The position numbers were made by a program, and so were the translations under genes. A stretch of 64,000 nt of DNA from Cannabis sativa (taxonomy: Eukaryota > Streptophyta > Magnoliopsida > Rosales > Cannabaceae): assembly GCF_029168945.1 (NCBI RefSeq), contig NC_083602.1:11157850-11221849 (forward strand), given 5' to 3'. The number at the start of each line of letters is the position of its first letter. Positions within the stretch are counted from its first letter, which is position 1. Below the pieces are notes generated by a model. That model was not told the DNA's origin and did no database searches. It was given only the letters and a program-made list of their open reading frames with translations. Below, one piece after another: positions 12,960 to 26,426 of this stretch.

Positions 12960-15900
12960 AACTCCCACTTGCACTAATATAAAACAAAAAGTGCGTTTCA
13001 AATAATCTCAACACCTTGATATACAAATCAAGTGTAGTAGTAGTAAACTCCTCGTAATAGGATCTGAAAGGTTGAATTAACCACAACCTTTTCTCCACCA
13101 TTACTCTTCCTTTAATCACAAAATCATTGATAATGTGAAATTCCTCTCTATATGTCTACTCTCTTGGGATACTGGATTCTATACCTTTGGCAACTACTTT
13201 TGGTTAATCAGGAAATTAACACTAGTAGTTTAAGGCAATTTGGAATGGTGCCAAAGATGTATAGAACTTTCCTTAGGCTGAATAAGTACCTTTCCTGCAG
13301 CTTTAACATTCAGTCTCTCTCTGGTAGACCTAGAGACTTCAGATAGGTTTTTACACTTCTCCAAAATCACTATTCCACCCCCAGAGTAATCACCATCTTA
13401 TCAGAAATATTTACTAGCACATAGGCAAATTTTGAAATCTGATATGGTGTAGTCTAAGAGTTTTAAACACACCCTTATAGACTAACATATAGTTCCTCTT
13501 CTTTATCTTAGGATTTACTTGATTGTCTTCCAATGTTCTTCTCCTGGATCAATCTGATACCTACTCATTACTCCCACTCAACAGCAGGTGTCTGGTCTAA
13601 GGCATACAAAAGCATATCTAAGACCTCTCACTGTTGATGTAAGAAATTCTTTCATGGCTTTATCTTTTCTGGAATAGTTAAGACTTTTCCTTAGATAAAT
13701 AAAATCTATACCTTAGAAGTTGTGAAGCTTCTATAGATTGCCATTAGAAAGAAAATGCTTCAGCATCTTACTAAAGTAAGTTGCTTGCATTAGAGTAAAT
13801 AATTACCAGGTATACCACAAGCCATAGGTTTAGATAAACTCAAACCTATAATAGTAGGAACAGGAAGTTTGTTAAGTCCATTGAATAGACTTATAAACAA
13901 AATTTCCTTTTATGTCCTTGTAATAGAAAACTTTAGGTTATTCCATGTGAATGGATTAAACCATAGTTCTATTGGCTTTCTTCTTATTTTCTTATCTTGA
14001 CAATCCATTACTTGTTTAAACTCACAATGGATTTTAATCACTAGTGTCTCCCAAGTCATAAGAAGGTGAGTTCCTAGAAACTCTCCCACTACGACAAGGC
14101 ACCGTGAATTATGTCTAAGAAAACTAAATGGTATTAACCTCTTTGGTTGTGACAAGACAACAGAGGCAGTGGGATCATCATATGTTATATAAGATGATAG
14201 AACACTTTTGGAATCAAGAATTAAATATCTCCTTTATTTGCTACTTGTTTTCAGACTTAGTCATTTTCTTAGAAAAGTAGTATTTGTTTGAACAAACACT
14301 TTCTTATCTATTGACAATGGGATGGTCCACCCCTAATCACTTAGAATAGCTAACAAACCATGGTTAACAGTTCTAGCTTTTCTTAAGATTTTGATTAGGT
14401 CATCCATGAATCTAGTAATGATTTACATTAAGTATACAACCATTACATCATTCTGAAATTGTATTACCATAGAAGGAATTAGGCAACGACTAGTAACTAA
14501 TCATCAACATGCAACTCGAAATTTACGGGAGGTAAGTTTGGATATAATTCAAAAATCAAATTAATGATCTTTGAACTGCATATCTACTAACTATTTCTCC
14601 ACCCCTATCAGTTCGCTAGATCTTTAACCACTTACCTTAATGGTTTTAACCATTGCTAGAAATTAATGAAAATTTTCAAACATTTCAAATTTCTTTGCTA
14701 AAAGGTATAATCTAGAGTTATCGTTTTAAGAATACAACGAAAAACTCATATCCACCCCTGAATGTACATCCATCTGCGAATGAGATGAACTACTTTCAGT
14801 AGATATAGGCATATTAACTCTTTGCAGAGATTGATCTTGTCAAATCCACTATGAACAAGATACAAATGCCATAGATTAAAAGAAAGTGGTAGTGTCTATG
14901 ATGACATAGGTTTAGTTACATCAAAGAGTTCTTAGAATACTGCAAGTGGATCCTGGTCACAGAATACCTAACTCATATTCTATACAGTTTTAATCCATTA
15001 ATAGAAGATGGATATTAAACACTTGAGAAAGTGTAACTGTATTGTATTCTGGAATTAGAAATTTAAGAAAATTTCTATTTGGAATCTAAAATTAAAGTCA
15101 AAGACTTAAATTTATACCAAATATAATGAGTAATTCTATCTTGGACCAGCACTACTAATACAAACTCTAAGTCAGATTTGCCCATACAAGTAGGAGATTT
15201 CTGAGATTGAGGATTTATATCAATTGGGAATAGAATTTCGGGATTATAATCATATGCGTCATTTAATTTCTTAAGAGAAAATATAATGACATGAAATGAT
15301 TTATAGACCATTCATCCAATGATATATTATTGAGCTAATTCGAAATGAATAAGCTAAGAGGAATTAGGATAATTTCGTTTATAAATAAGAATCCAACCAT
15401 GCTTCGATTAGCGAAAGACAAAGTAATCTTATTTATGTAATCTTCTTGTTTCATATCGTAAAAATACTAGTCTTAGGTGTCATCAATTGATGAACAGTTA
15501 GATGTCGCATATACAATACTTATCTTTCAAGATCTTACACTATTATGTATGTCTAATGGTGAAAATCCACTAGGGATTTATCTCATTAGATAAACAAACA
15601 TGTTAGACCAACAATGAAGATTCGAAATTAAACTACAACTTAATAACAGAAAATAACATGGTTCAATATAAATTCATACACAATTCAGAAATTATAAACA
15701 TATAGCAAGTAGGAATGACTAGTGAAAATACTAAAACATACAATCCTAAATAATTTCCAAGGTTTTCAACAAGCGATACGTGTCCCGGTAGGCGAGAGTC
15801 AAAGCATCATTTATTGAATAGAGTTGTCAGCTCATCTAAAATAGAAACCATTCTAGCAACCTTTTATTCGATCAAAATAAGAATCCAACGTTGTCCCGGT

Positions 15901-18900
15901 AGGCGAGAGTCAAGGTTATTCTCATTTCATGAGCCTCTACCATTGTTTCATGTTTCATAAGTTTATCTCTAAGTAGTCACCGTAGGGGAGAGTCTAATAG
16001 AGACGAAAACTTACAAAACACTTATCAAATGAAATCTTACGGTGTTAAATGCGTTCAACGAATAACCATCCATAGGGGGACGAAGTCTAGCGTCTCGAGG
16101 TTATATTGAAAACATTTAACTTTTGTAAGACCAACAATGGAGATCGAATATCTTAATAATAATCAAGCTCATTATTTAAAGTGAGTTGTATTTTCTTTGA
16201 TTCTCCTTATTTATTCTATTTATTTTAAATATATATTTATTTAATTAAAATTTCCAATTTAGAATGAAAAATTCTAAATATAAATTTTAATTTAATATTT
16301 ATAAATTTTACTTAGATGGATATGAAAATAACATGAATTATTTCCATCTTAGTAATAATTTCCAATAAATATTTAGAAAAATATTCAATTTAAGTTGTTA
16401 CAAAATTAATTTAAATTAATTTACAACTCAAATTTAATTTTCTATAAATATATATTGCATTTCGAAAAATTAAAGTATATAAGAATACAATTTTCGAAAA
16501 ATGCATATTAAAATAAAAAATAAATCCTGGAAAAATTATTCTAATTTAATGTTGGCCCAAAATTAATTAATAAAATTAATTTACAACAAAAAAATATAAT
16601 TTTCCTATTTAATTAAATATATAAGAAAAATTTCAAATATTTAAGTATGATGATGAAAATCAACTTAAATATTAATTTTCTATTTAATTAAATACACTAG
16701 AAAAATACTTCAAGCAAAAATATCATCTATCTAGATTTTCCTTTGACTAATTAATTCAATTTCTAATAATATACTTTAATTCAATTTATTTTAAATTAAT
16801 CAATAAGTGAAAAAATCATTGATTTAAGTTGATCCAAGAGTTAATTTAAATAATTAATTTACAACTTAATCTATTTTTCAAGATAAAATTCGAAATTCTA
16901 GCATTTAAGAAATGCAATTTCGAAAATTGATTAATAAAATAAAGAAAAAAATATATTTTGAAAATTATTTAAATTTAGTTGAAAAATTAAATTTCAACTA
17001 AAAATAATTTTCTATTTAATTAAATGTCATGAAAAAGAAATATTTAAGTATGATGATAAAATTAACTTAGATATTTAATTTTCAAATTAATTAAATGTAT
17101 TAAATTCAAGAAATAAATAATTAAGTGTAGAGAAGGCTTAATTATTAATCTCTAGTTTAATACTAGGAAAAAATATACTTAAAATAAATTGTACCAAAAT
17201 TAATTATTTAAATAATTAATTTCACAATGTATAATATTTTCCTATTTAATATTAGAAATAATAAGTAGTCTAGAAATAACTATCTAGAAAATATCTTATT
17301 TGACTAAGTATCTTTTCCACAAAATTTGAAAAAAATATCTAATTTAAGTTGTATTAGAAAAAATCTAGAACTTAAATATTTTTCAAATTTAAATTTAATT
17401 AAATATCAAAAATTAAGTTGTAACCACTTAATTTGAAAATATTCCATTTTAAGTTAATATTCGAAAAGGTATTAACTTAAAAAATATCTAAAGAATCTTA
17501 ATAACCAATGCCTAAAATTCCTCAACTTAATTTTAACTTAATTTTAAGATAACTAAATATCAACTTAAATAGGAATATTTAATGAAAAATTTAAATTAAG
17601 TTCCAGAAAGAATCTAGATGGTTATAATTCTATATTTAATTAAATACAAGAAAATACATATAGTTTAGCTTAGAATATAAAATTCTTTAAACTATGATTT
17701 TCTAAATTAATTTCAAAATAAATGAAATTAATTATGTTGCTAATCAATTTTAATTAGGTTAAACTAGTGTAATTAACCTAGTACAGTCATTCAAATCAGG
17801 CAAATGGGCCTTCACAATTGGGGTGGTTCATGTGAGGGGGTGCTGGGTTCAGTATGTCGTACCCACTTCTATGGCTCCCAACTCTCACACAAGGCCCAAA
17901 AGAGAGGAATTTAACCTTAATAAGAACAACTGTTATTAATTGAATAAGCCCAATAACTAAATGGGCCTAAATAAATTCTATCAAGAACTATGATAATTTA
18001 TTTTAGCAACAACAACCTATATGTATCTATAATCAAATTAAACACATAGGCTCACACAGGCACACTTTGGATGGGTCCTATCATGTTGCTAGGTCATACA
18101 CAGATGAAAGAAGATTGTAAATATACCTGTTACAAATTATTATCTTGACCAAGGGAGCCATCAGATCATTAGATCTGGCAAAAAGTAACCATGGCTATTT
18201 GCAATCAAGTAATAATAGGTTTTAAAAACTTACACATAAGCTAAAACACATACTCCTGCAACAAGGTTAGTTGGATAGTTGGATGTAGGATTTATTTAAT
18301 TTTAAATTAAATATTTAATTTCGAAAATAATTAATTAAATAAAAAAAATAATTTTTCGAAAAATTTAAAAAAAAATTTGAAAAATTCGAAATTTTTTAAA
18401 AAATTTAAATTTAAAATTAAACCTACAATTTTTGAAAAATTAGGTTTCAACCAACCTAAATATCATTTCAAAAAAAAATTTGCTAACTACTTTTAAATTT
18501 TAAATGTTATTTTATAAATAAAAATTAAATAAAAAATTAGAAAAGATAAATAAATATCTTTTTCAAATTTTAAATGTAATTTAAATAAATAAAATAACAA
18601 AATTTAAAAAAATTAGCAAAATATCTTATATCATTTAAAAATTACATGATTATAAATATCTTATTTTAAATTTAAATATGGTCAAAATATCTAAAAAGAT
18701 TTAATTAAAAAATCTTAAAAGATAAGATATTTTTAAAATATCTTAAAAGATATTATAAATATCTTAAAAGATATTATAAATATCTTAAAATATCTGACCT
18801 TAAATTTAAAAAAAATATAATCAAATTTAAAAATAAGATAGATTTTTAAGCAAAAAGATAAATACTAATTCTATTCAAATTCAAATTACACTAATATCTT

Positions 18901-19370
18901 GAATTAAATTAAAAAAATTTAAATTAATTCAAAATGATAATTAGAATTGAATTAGGAATAGTAATAGTATATATACAAAACCATACAAAAAATTGGAAGT
19001 TAATTACATGAAAAAGTATGAAAAATTGAAGAAAATTGAAAAATTCGAAACTGTACGGACAGTTCTGCGATCATGAAACTATCAAGACACAGCCCCGATT
19101 TTGTCAAATCTTCGAAAAATCATAACTAATTCAAATAAAATCCAAATTGAGTTCTGTAAAAGGCTAACTTGCTTAATTTTTTCCATACTATCCAATAAAA
19201 ATAATGCCAGAACCGAAATAACAATTATTTTTCACGAAAATTTCACAATCATCAATCAATCATCAAATAACACTCAATACAACATGATACCATCCAAAGA
19301 ACATACAAACAATCGTTTTAAAGTCCAAATTACATGTAAGTAAATCAATTACCATGGCTCGGAGGCCAGT
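12960..19370 (-). other. internal region of element F, no coding capacity
   Basis: 6.4 kb, strongly AT-rich from about 16200 to 19350. Open frames (for example 13152-13346, 13910-14155, 15075-15311) are short and carry no domain. One short stretch near 14870 reads on the minus strand like the LWHL motif of copia GAG-pre-integrase, a hint of copia ancestry only. Near the right LTR the sequence CTGGCCTCCGAGCC could be the primer binding site, but it is not the tRNA-Met type used by the other elements. A motif 'GTAGGCGAGAGTC' recurs at 15790, 15899 and, modified, at 15983. Confidence 0.75.
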
Positions 19371-21268
19371 TGTTGGAAATTATTTTACCAGGATCTTAGA
19401 TCTACTCACAAGTATGTTTATTAACATCCTAAATATGAACTTTCTAAAACGATGAAATAAACACATATAAAGTTTAGGAAACCTTACATTGGGTGCAGCG
19501 GAATAATATGACTCCTTCCGTTCAGATATCTAGCCCTTGATTCCTTTACGTAGCGAGCATTATCAATATCCGAACTCGGATCTCTTTCTCTCGAATCTTT
19601 GATGCTGAATTTCCTTCCTATTTGATGATCTTTCTTCACGATCTTCCTCACTATGATTGAGGTATCACTTGATGTGTGTGGGCACTACTCTAATCACTAA
19701 GGATTTCGAAATTCTAAGGAAGAAGAGAGAGAGTGGTCAGCTAAAGTTAGGGAGAGAGAAGGCTCAGTTTTCCGAATAGAAAAAGTCGAGGAAGAAAAGT
19801 GTAATTTTCCTGAAGCCTTCACTATCTATTTATAGCATTCCTCTAGGGCTTGATTTGAATTATATGGCATTAAAATAATGAAAAAATCAGTTTAAATTTC
19901 CTACAAAAGTGGCTGGCCCTAAACTTAGTGGATTGGGCCTTGCTTTTTGCAATTTTGCAATTTTAACACCTTTTGTATACCGATTTTCTCAAAAATGCCA
20001 ATTTCCTAATTCAACCATTTAAATGCCAATTCTAACTATTTAATAACTATAAATAATTATTAAATAATATTGTCATTTATCATATTTATTAATTGAACCA
20101 TACAAAGTATCATAATTAACAAATATGCCCCTATAAACTCTTTCTTTACAATTTCGCCCTTACTTAGTGAAAAATTCACAAATAGACATAGTCTAATTTG
20201 AGAATTATAATTGATTAATCAAAACCAATTACATGAGTCTTACAAGCAATATTATCTCAACTAGTGGGGGGACCATGGGTCTATATAACCGAGCTTCCAA
20301 TAAGTAGATCAAGAATTTAACACTAAAATTCACTAACTTATTAATTCTTCGTTGAATCCACGCATAGAACTTAGAATTGCACTCTCAGTATATAGAATGC
20401 TCTATATGTTCCACCATATAGACACATCATTAGTTATCCATTGTTATAATCCTAATTTGATCAATGATCCTCTATATGAATGATCTACACTGTAAAGGGA
20501 TTAAATTACCGTTACACCCTACACTGTATTTATTCCTTAAAACACTTGACCCCGTATAAATGATATTTCAGCTTATGTGAAATGAGTACTCCACCATTTA
20601 TGTTCTTTTGGTCAAGCTCGAAGGAGATCATCCTTTGCTTACTATTCGCCAGATAGAAGCTATAGATTCCATGTTTATGATAGCGCTCCCACTCAATTGC
20701 ACTACCGTGTTCCCAAAATGTACGTATCACCCTGACCTAAAAGTAGGCTTAACTAACAAATCAAAGAACACGAATAGCCTTTCAAGATTGAGCCTAATCA
20801 TATCAGGATTAAGATCATTTGATCTAGGATCAACTTGGCGATATTGACTTGAATAGATATTACGGTAAGTTTTAATAAATCTAAGTCAAAGTTCAATATC
20901 GGTCCCTTCCGATGCATACTCCATGCATCCAACCTGAGCTTTACTTTAACCAATGCTCTGGAAAGAACATAGTATTTCTCCAAATACAAGTAAACTCTTA
21001 TTGTAGATTATCATATCAGTAAAACCCTATGTCTGATAAATCTAGGAAACTTTATTCACATAGTCATGTTTACTTTCCAATGTGTTGACGACACAATAAA
21101 CAGGATCAAGTATGTGAAAAGGGTTTCAGATGAATTTATACATTATGTACATATAATCATGAAATAAATCATGTGAACCATGCAACATTAAATGTTATTT
21201 CTGATCTATATTAATAAGTAAATCTGATTATATTGAAATGAGTTTTATTTAGGGCATAAAACCCAACA
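19371..21268 (-). repeat. 5' LTR of element F
   Basis: Direct repeat of 11066-12959 with the same TGTTGG...CCAACA ends. The base after it starts the second ATATA target copy, after which G-family LTR sequence resumes. Confidence 0.9.
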
Positions 21269-22231
21269 ATATATAAATCTCAATTACATGTAATTTTTCT
21301 ACTCTCGTGATAAATTAAACATGTAATAGGCATTAAACACAGAAACCCTATAGGCTATCTAAGCCATATAGGTACCCTCGTCCTATATCAAAATTAAGTT
21401 CTATTTTAGTATAGCATAATCGACAATTACTTCTTGCATCAAAATCATAAAACAATTAATTGATGGTCAGGCAATTAAAAGTAATTAAGTACAAATGAAA
21501 TAAAATACATAGAAATTGAGGGAAAATTAAATCATATTAAAACTATAAATCAATATCAAACAATCTCCATCTAGACCCTAATTAATTGTTTAGCTACTCA
21601 TGTTCATTGTAGCGAATTCACACATATTAATTTAAGAAAAGAGAAGAAATTAGAGAAGAAATGAATGCTAAAAACTCTCTAAAAGAACGCCTCCAGTATT
21701 GAATTTAATCTCCAAAATTCATACTCAGTTGAATGCTTCTGATTTTCTTCTCAATTCCTTTATGAAATCAACTGAAGTTCACTTATTATATAGACAGTGA
21801 TGGAATAGAAAATATAGCATAAGATAGCACATGCAGAAAACCTATTCAGCTTCGAATAAGATAGGGAAGATAAGTCCACGTTGAAAAACTCCTATTCTGC
21901 CTTGGAATATTATGGGCGGGCCGCGACATGCTCATCCAGCGCTGCGGTCCGTGTATGAAATTTCTCACGTCTTCAAAGCTTGCTTTGTCACGTGTCGCGG
22001 CATGGTATTTCCATGCCTAGGCGCGGTCCCCACTTTGTGCCCATTTATCTTTTATGTAATCTTTTATCTTTTTTTATTTTATCTTTTTCCGTTGATATTT
22101 TTCTAATCTTTTTCTATTTTAAATCTCTGAAAATAAAAGATAAAAAGCGTAAAATTGCTCCAAACACAAGTAAAACTAAATTAAAAATACACTAAAATTA
22201 ATCTACAAATAATACTAAAAACAGCCTAACA
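21269..22231 (-). repeat. inner part of 3' LTR of element G
   Basis: Continues the G LTR interrupted by F. It ends ...ACAGCCTAACA, matching the TATCCTAACA end of the solo LTR at 7289. Two GC-rich spots with GCCGCGAC-like motifs (about 21916 and 21993) correspond to the palindrome array in the solo copy but have decayed. Confidence 0.82.
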
Positions 22232-23165
22232 AATTCCCCCAAACTAAATATTTACTCAACCTCGAGTAAAACACTAAAACGAAAAACAAAAGTTAAACAA
22301 GTCAATCTCTAGAACATGAGTAATTTTCAAGTAGACTCAATAACATGATTATGAAAAATTTCACTTTTTGTATAACAATCAAGAATTTCAGTTCAATTAC
22401 GCCCTTGACACACTTCAATTTAATTTCATTCAGCTCATGAAACCATAGAACACAATTAATTAACAATTGAACCACATTATGCATGCCAATTTCAATCATC
22501 AATCAACTAACCCAAAGTTCCATATGCTTGCAATACTTACTATTCTCCACTAATATAAATCAATACACAACTAAGAATCAGAAGGTCTTTATAGGCTTGT
22601 AGTGTTAGGCTTAGGTAAGGGTAGTTGAAATTGTCATCAGTTAGGCTTACCTATACTATAGCCTTCTCCGATCATGTCACACCAATAAAAATATTTTCTT
22701 TCACACACAATCTTAATACCCTTTTTTTTTCTAATTACATGAGAGTTTTTTTTTCTTTTTTTTTTCAACAAGATTGCAACAACTTTGTATTTTTTTTTTT
22801 TTCTGAATTTGACACTAGTTGTCAGTTTTTTCTTTCTTTTCTCTCTGTTTTTTTTTTCAAGTTGCTATCAGTCAATTTTTTTCTTTCACACTCTCTCAAT
22901 TTTCACCCCTTTTCCCACACACATGTCACAAACTTCCCATCCAAATTTCTCCAAACTAAAGATCTACTTATGGTATAATTAGGATTAAATTTTTGGATAT
23001 TCATGGGTTTATTTTTTCTAGGCTCAATATGTGTAGAAGCAAAGAATAAGTTAAGGCTCAAAAAGGATAACTATGGTAAAATTATAGGGATGACTTGAAA
23101 GGCACAATCGATCCAAAGAATGCCTAAATCACTTTCCTAGTCATGCATAATTTATTATTTTTCCT
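22232..23165 (-). other. polypurine tract and 3' untranslated internal region of element G
   Basis: The first bases (aattcccccaaac) are, on the minus strand, TTTGGGGGAATT, a polypurine tract abutting the LTR. The rest has no protein-coding signal, includes T-rich runs around 22720-22880, and is typical of the long spacer between pol and 3' LTR in Tat/Athila elements. It is interrupted at 23165 by copia element C and resumes at 35747. Confidence 0.65.
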
Positions 23166-23319
23166 TGTAGAAAATAGTGATTCGAATTGTATATTGATTT
23201 CATAGAATAATACATATTTATATACAAAGTTAGGAGACATAAAAGGGAAACTACCAAAAAAATAGGAAACTACTAAATATCTACTAAACATCTAATTCTT
23301 TTACAGCTAATATCTAACA
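23166..23319 (-). repeat. 3' LTR of copia element C (154 bp)
   Basis: Runs from TGTAGAAAATAG to ATATCTAACA. It is followed by CTCCCCCTCAAGC, the complement of the polypurine tract, which overlaps the pol stop codon. It differs from the right copy at only a couple of visible positions (for example g/a at 23189). Confidence 0.92.
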
Positions 23320-23326
23320 CTCCCCC

Positions 23327-25019
23327 TCAAGCTGGAACATAGATGTTAATCATGCCCAGCTTGTTACAAAGATAATCGACCCGCACCCCATTCAAAGCCT
23401 TTGTAAAAATATCTCCTAGTTGTTCTCCGGTCTTCACATATCCTGTGGAGATCAGACCTTGTTGAATTTTCTCACGAACAAAATGACAATCAATCTCAAT
23501 GTGCTTAGTTCGCTCGTGGAATACGGGATTCGAGGCAATATGAAGAGCAGCTTGATTATCACACCATAATTTTGCTGGAATAGAAGTCTTAAACCCGAAT
23601 TCAGTCAAAAGCTGATAAATCCATATTACCTCACACACGGACTGGGCCATAGCTCTATATTCTAATTCAGCACTGGATCTAGATACAACATTTTGTTTCT
23701 TACTCTTCCAAGAGACCAGATTGCCCCCAACAAATACACAATATCCTGAAGTGGATCGTCTATCTACCTTGGAGCCTGCCCAATCGGCATCAGAAAAACA
23801 CTCAATCTGGGTATGTCCATGATCCTTGTAAACAATACCTCGTCCTGGTGCTCCTTTTAAGTAACATAAAATTTGTTCTAATGCTGCCCAATGATGAATT
23901 GTTGGCGAAGACATGAACTGACTGATAACACTAACTGGAAATGCAATATCTGGACGAGTCACAGTTAAATAATTCAACTTTCCAACTAACCTGCGATATT
24001 TCTCAGGATCTTCAAATGGTTTCCCATCACGTGTAAGATGCACAGCTGGATTCATTGGAGCATTGCAAGGTTTTGATCTCAATTTCCCTGTCTCAGTTAG
24101 CAAATCAAGTACATACTTTCTTTGAGACAGAAAAATACCTTGTTTACTCCGAGTAACTTCAATCCCCAAGAAATACTTGAGTTCCCCTAAATCTTTCGTG
24201 TTAAACTGGGTGTGAATGAAAGACTTAAGGGATGAGATGCCTTCAATATCATTTCCAGTAATAACGATGTCATCAACATACACCACTAACAAAATGATAC
24301 CAACAGTTGATCTTTTATAAAACACAGAATGATCTGACTTACTTTTCAACAAACCAAACTTCTCGACGACGACTAAATTTACCAAACCAAGCACGAGGGC
24401 TTTGTTTCAATCCATATAAAGATTTGCGAAGATGAAAAACTCGCCCTAACTCCCCCTGAGCAACAAACCCAGGAGGTTGCTCCATATATACTTCTTCCTC
24501 AAGATCTCCATGAAGAAAAGCATTTTTAATATCAAGCTGATGCAAAGACCAATGATGAGTAGCTGCCATGGAAATGAACAGTCGAACAGATGTGAGTTTA
24601 GCAACAGGAGAAAAAGTATCACAATAGTCCACTCCATAGGTTTGAGCATAACCCTTGGCAACAAGACGGGCCTTTAAGCGAGCAACTGTGCCGTCTGGAT
24701 TGAATTTAACCGTGAACACCCATTTACACCCGATGGCCTGTTTTCCGGAAGGTAAATCAACCAAGACCCAAGTACCATTCGCAACCAAAGCACTCATCTC
24801 TTCTATCATTGCAGCAAGCCAACCAGGATGAGACATCGCTTCTCGAACAGTTTTAGGAATAGTGATAGAATCAAGAGAAGCAATAAAAGAACAAGAAGAA
24901 GAGGAGAGATGATTATAAGACACAAAAGAAGTAATAGGAAAAGTACATTGGCGTTTACCTTTACGTAGTGCAATGGGAAGATCATCTGAGATGTCCAGAT
25001 CTGATGACGAAGATGCGAG
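23327..25019 (-). pseudogene. reverse transcriptase and RNase H of copia element C
   Basis: RT motifs in order: [19 protein letters not shown], the [10 protein letters not shown] block, [25 protein letters not shown], then the active site YVDDIVITGND. RNase H follows with DADWAGSKVDRRSTSGYC, SSAELEYRAMA and the CDNQAALHIASNP/HIEIDCHFVREK end. Both the YVDD aspartates and the RNase H acidic residues are present. One frameshift near 24370, just after the PRAWFGKF motif, and another near 25020, where the Pro/Ser-rich hinge joins the integrase, break the frame. The stop codon runs into the polypurine tract. Confidence 0.9.
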
Positions 25020-26426
25020 TGCGGGACATGAAACAGAGGTGGAGGAGGGGGCGCCCGGTGTACACTATAGGAGGCCGAGGGAGTGGTGGAGGTGGTATAG
25101 GTGGTGGAGGTGGTGGAGGTGTAGACATTGTGGGGGTGACGACCGAGGCGGTGAAGGAACAAGAGACCCGCCGAACATGGAGCGTGCGCATAGGATGTGA
25201 CAGAATAAACCAACAAATCATCATCCTCCCCCTGACTAGTAGAAGTAGTGGAAGATGAAAAATAAGGTGTATTTTCTACAAAAGTAACATCAATAGAAAC
25301 AAGATATTTGTTGAGATCAGGACAGTAACACCTATACCCTTTTTGAAGACGAGAATAACCAAGAAAGACACACTTTAGTGCCTTAGGGTCTAATTTGGTG
25401 ACAGATGGACGGACATCGCGAGCAAAACAAACACTACCAAATACTCGCGGAGCAACTGGAAATAATGACTTATTAGGAAAAAGAATTTTAAATGGAATTT
25501 CACCATTAAGAACAGAGGAGGGCATGCGATTAATAAGAAAGCATGCCGTGGAAACTGCATCGGCCCAAAAAGGTTTAGGGACTTTCATTTGAAACAAGAG
25601 AGCACGTGCAGTTTCAAGAAGATGTCTGTTTTTACGTTCTGCAACACCATTCTGAGGTGCCGTATCAACACAAGAAGTTTCATGAAGCATGTCATTAGAG
25701 GTCATATAAGATTGAAATTGAGCAGACATGTATTCTTTGGCATTATCACTTCTCAAAGTACGAATAGATACATTAAATTGAGTTTGAATCTCAGCACAAA
25801 AAGCACAGAATATAGAAAACAACTCAGAACGATTTTTCATTAAATATAACCAAGTTAAACGAGAATGATCATCCACAAAAGTAACAAAATACCTGAATCC
25901 AGGTTGAGACAAAATAGGAGAAGGACCCCAAACATCAGAATGAACTAAATCAAAAGGAACACTAGCACGTTTATTGACACGTGGACTCAAACTAACACGA
26001 TGATGTTTGGAAAACTGACATGACTCACATTCTAACGAAGATAAACTACTATATTGGGGACACAGTTTCTTGAGCAAAGGAAGGGATGGATGACCTAAAC
26101 GACAATGAGCCTCAAAAGCGGAAGCAACACTCGAACAAGCAATAGAGGTTGGCGGAAGTGGGTCAAGAACATACAAGCCACCAGATTCATGTCCTTTACC
26201 AATAATCTTCTTCGTCATAATATCCTGAAACAAACAATGATCAGGAAAGAATGAGATGCAACAATTTAGATTACGAGTGAGTTGACTAACAGAAAGCAAA
26301 TTAAAGGACAAATCAGGTAAATGTAAGACTGATGATAAAGATAGCATAGGTGTAGGAACAATAGTGCCAGATCCAAGAACAGAAGCTGTTGACCCATCAG
26401 CTAAGGTGACAACAGAAGTGGGACTG
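25020..26426 (-). pseudogene. GAG-pre-integrase and integrase of copia element C
   Basis: Starts inside the protease-integrase linker (TLADGSTASVLGSG). It then shows the HHCC zinc fold (HCRLGHPSLPLLK, CESCQFSKH) and the D,D,E core: HSDVWGP, LRSDNAKEY and GVAERKNRHLLE, so all three catalytic residues are present. The C-terminal KLDPKALKCVFLGYS segment is intact. A Thr/Pro-rich hinge follows and the frame is lost near 25020. The N-terminal side is cut at 26427 by the LTR of B. Confidence 0.9.

Larger units (their letters stand above)
11066..21268 (-). mobile_element. element F: 10.2-kb non-coding LTR retrotransposon (LARD-like), TSD ATATA
   Basis: Two near-identical direct LTRs of 1.89 kb (11066-12959, 19371-21268) have TGTTGG/CCAACA ends and flank a 6.4-kb internal region with no credible ORF. 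Identical ATATA target duplications sit at 11061-11065 and 21269-21273, and joining the flanks restores the sequence seen in the neighbouring tandem copy at 10538-10580. The purine tract next to the left LTR sets the orientation as minus. Without proteins it must have moved using enzymes of a related autonomous element. LTR similarity (only scattered differences by eye) suggests a fairly recent insertion. Confidence 0.9.

Noticed and set aside
22625..22982. Phe/Ser-rich open frames in the G spacer
   Set aside because: Produced by poly-T runs; no start context, no domain.
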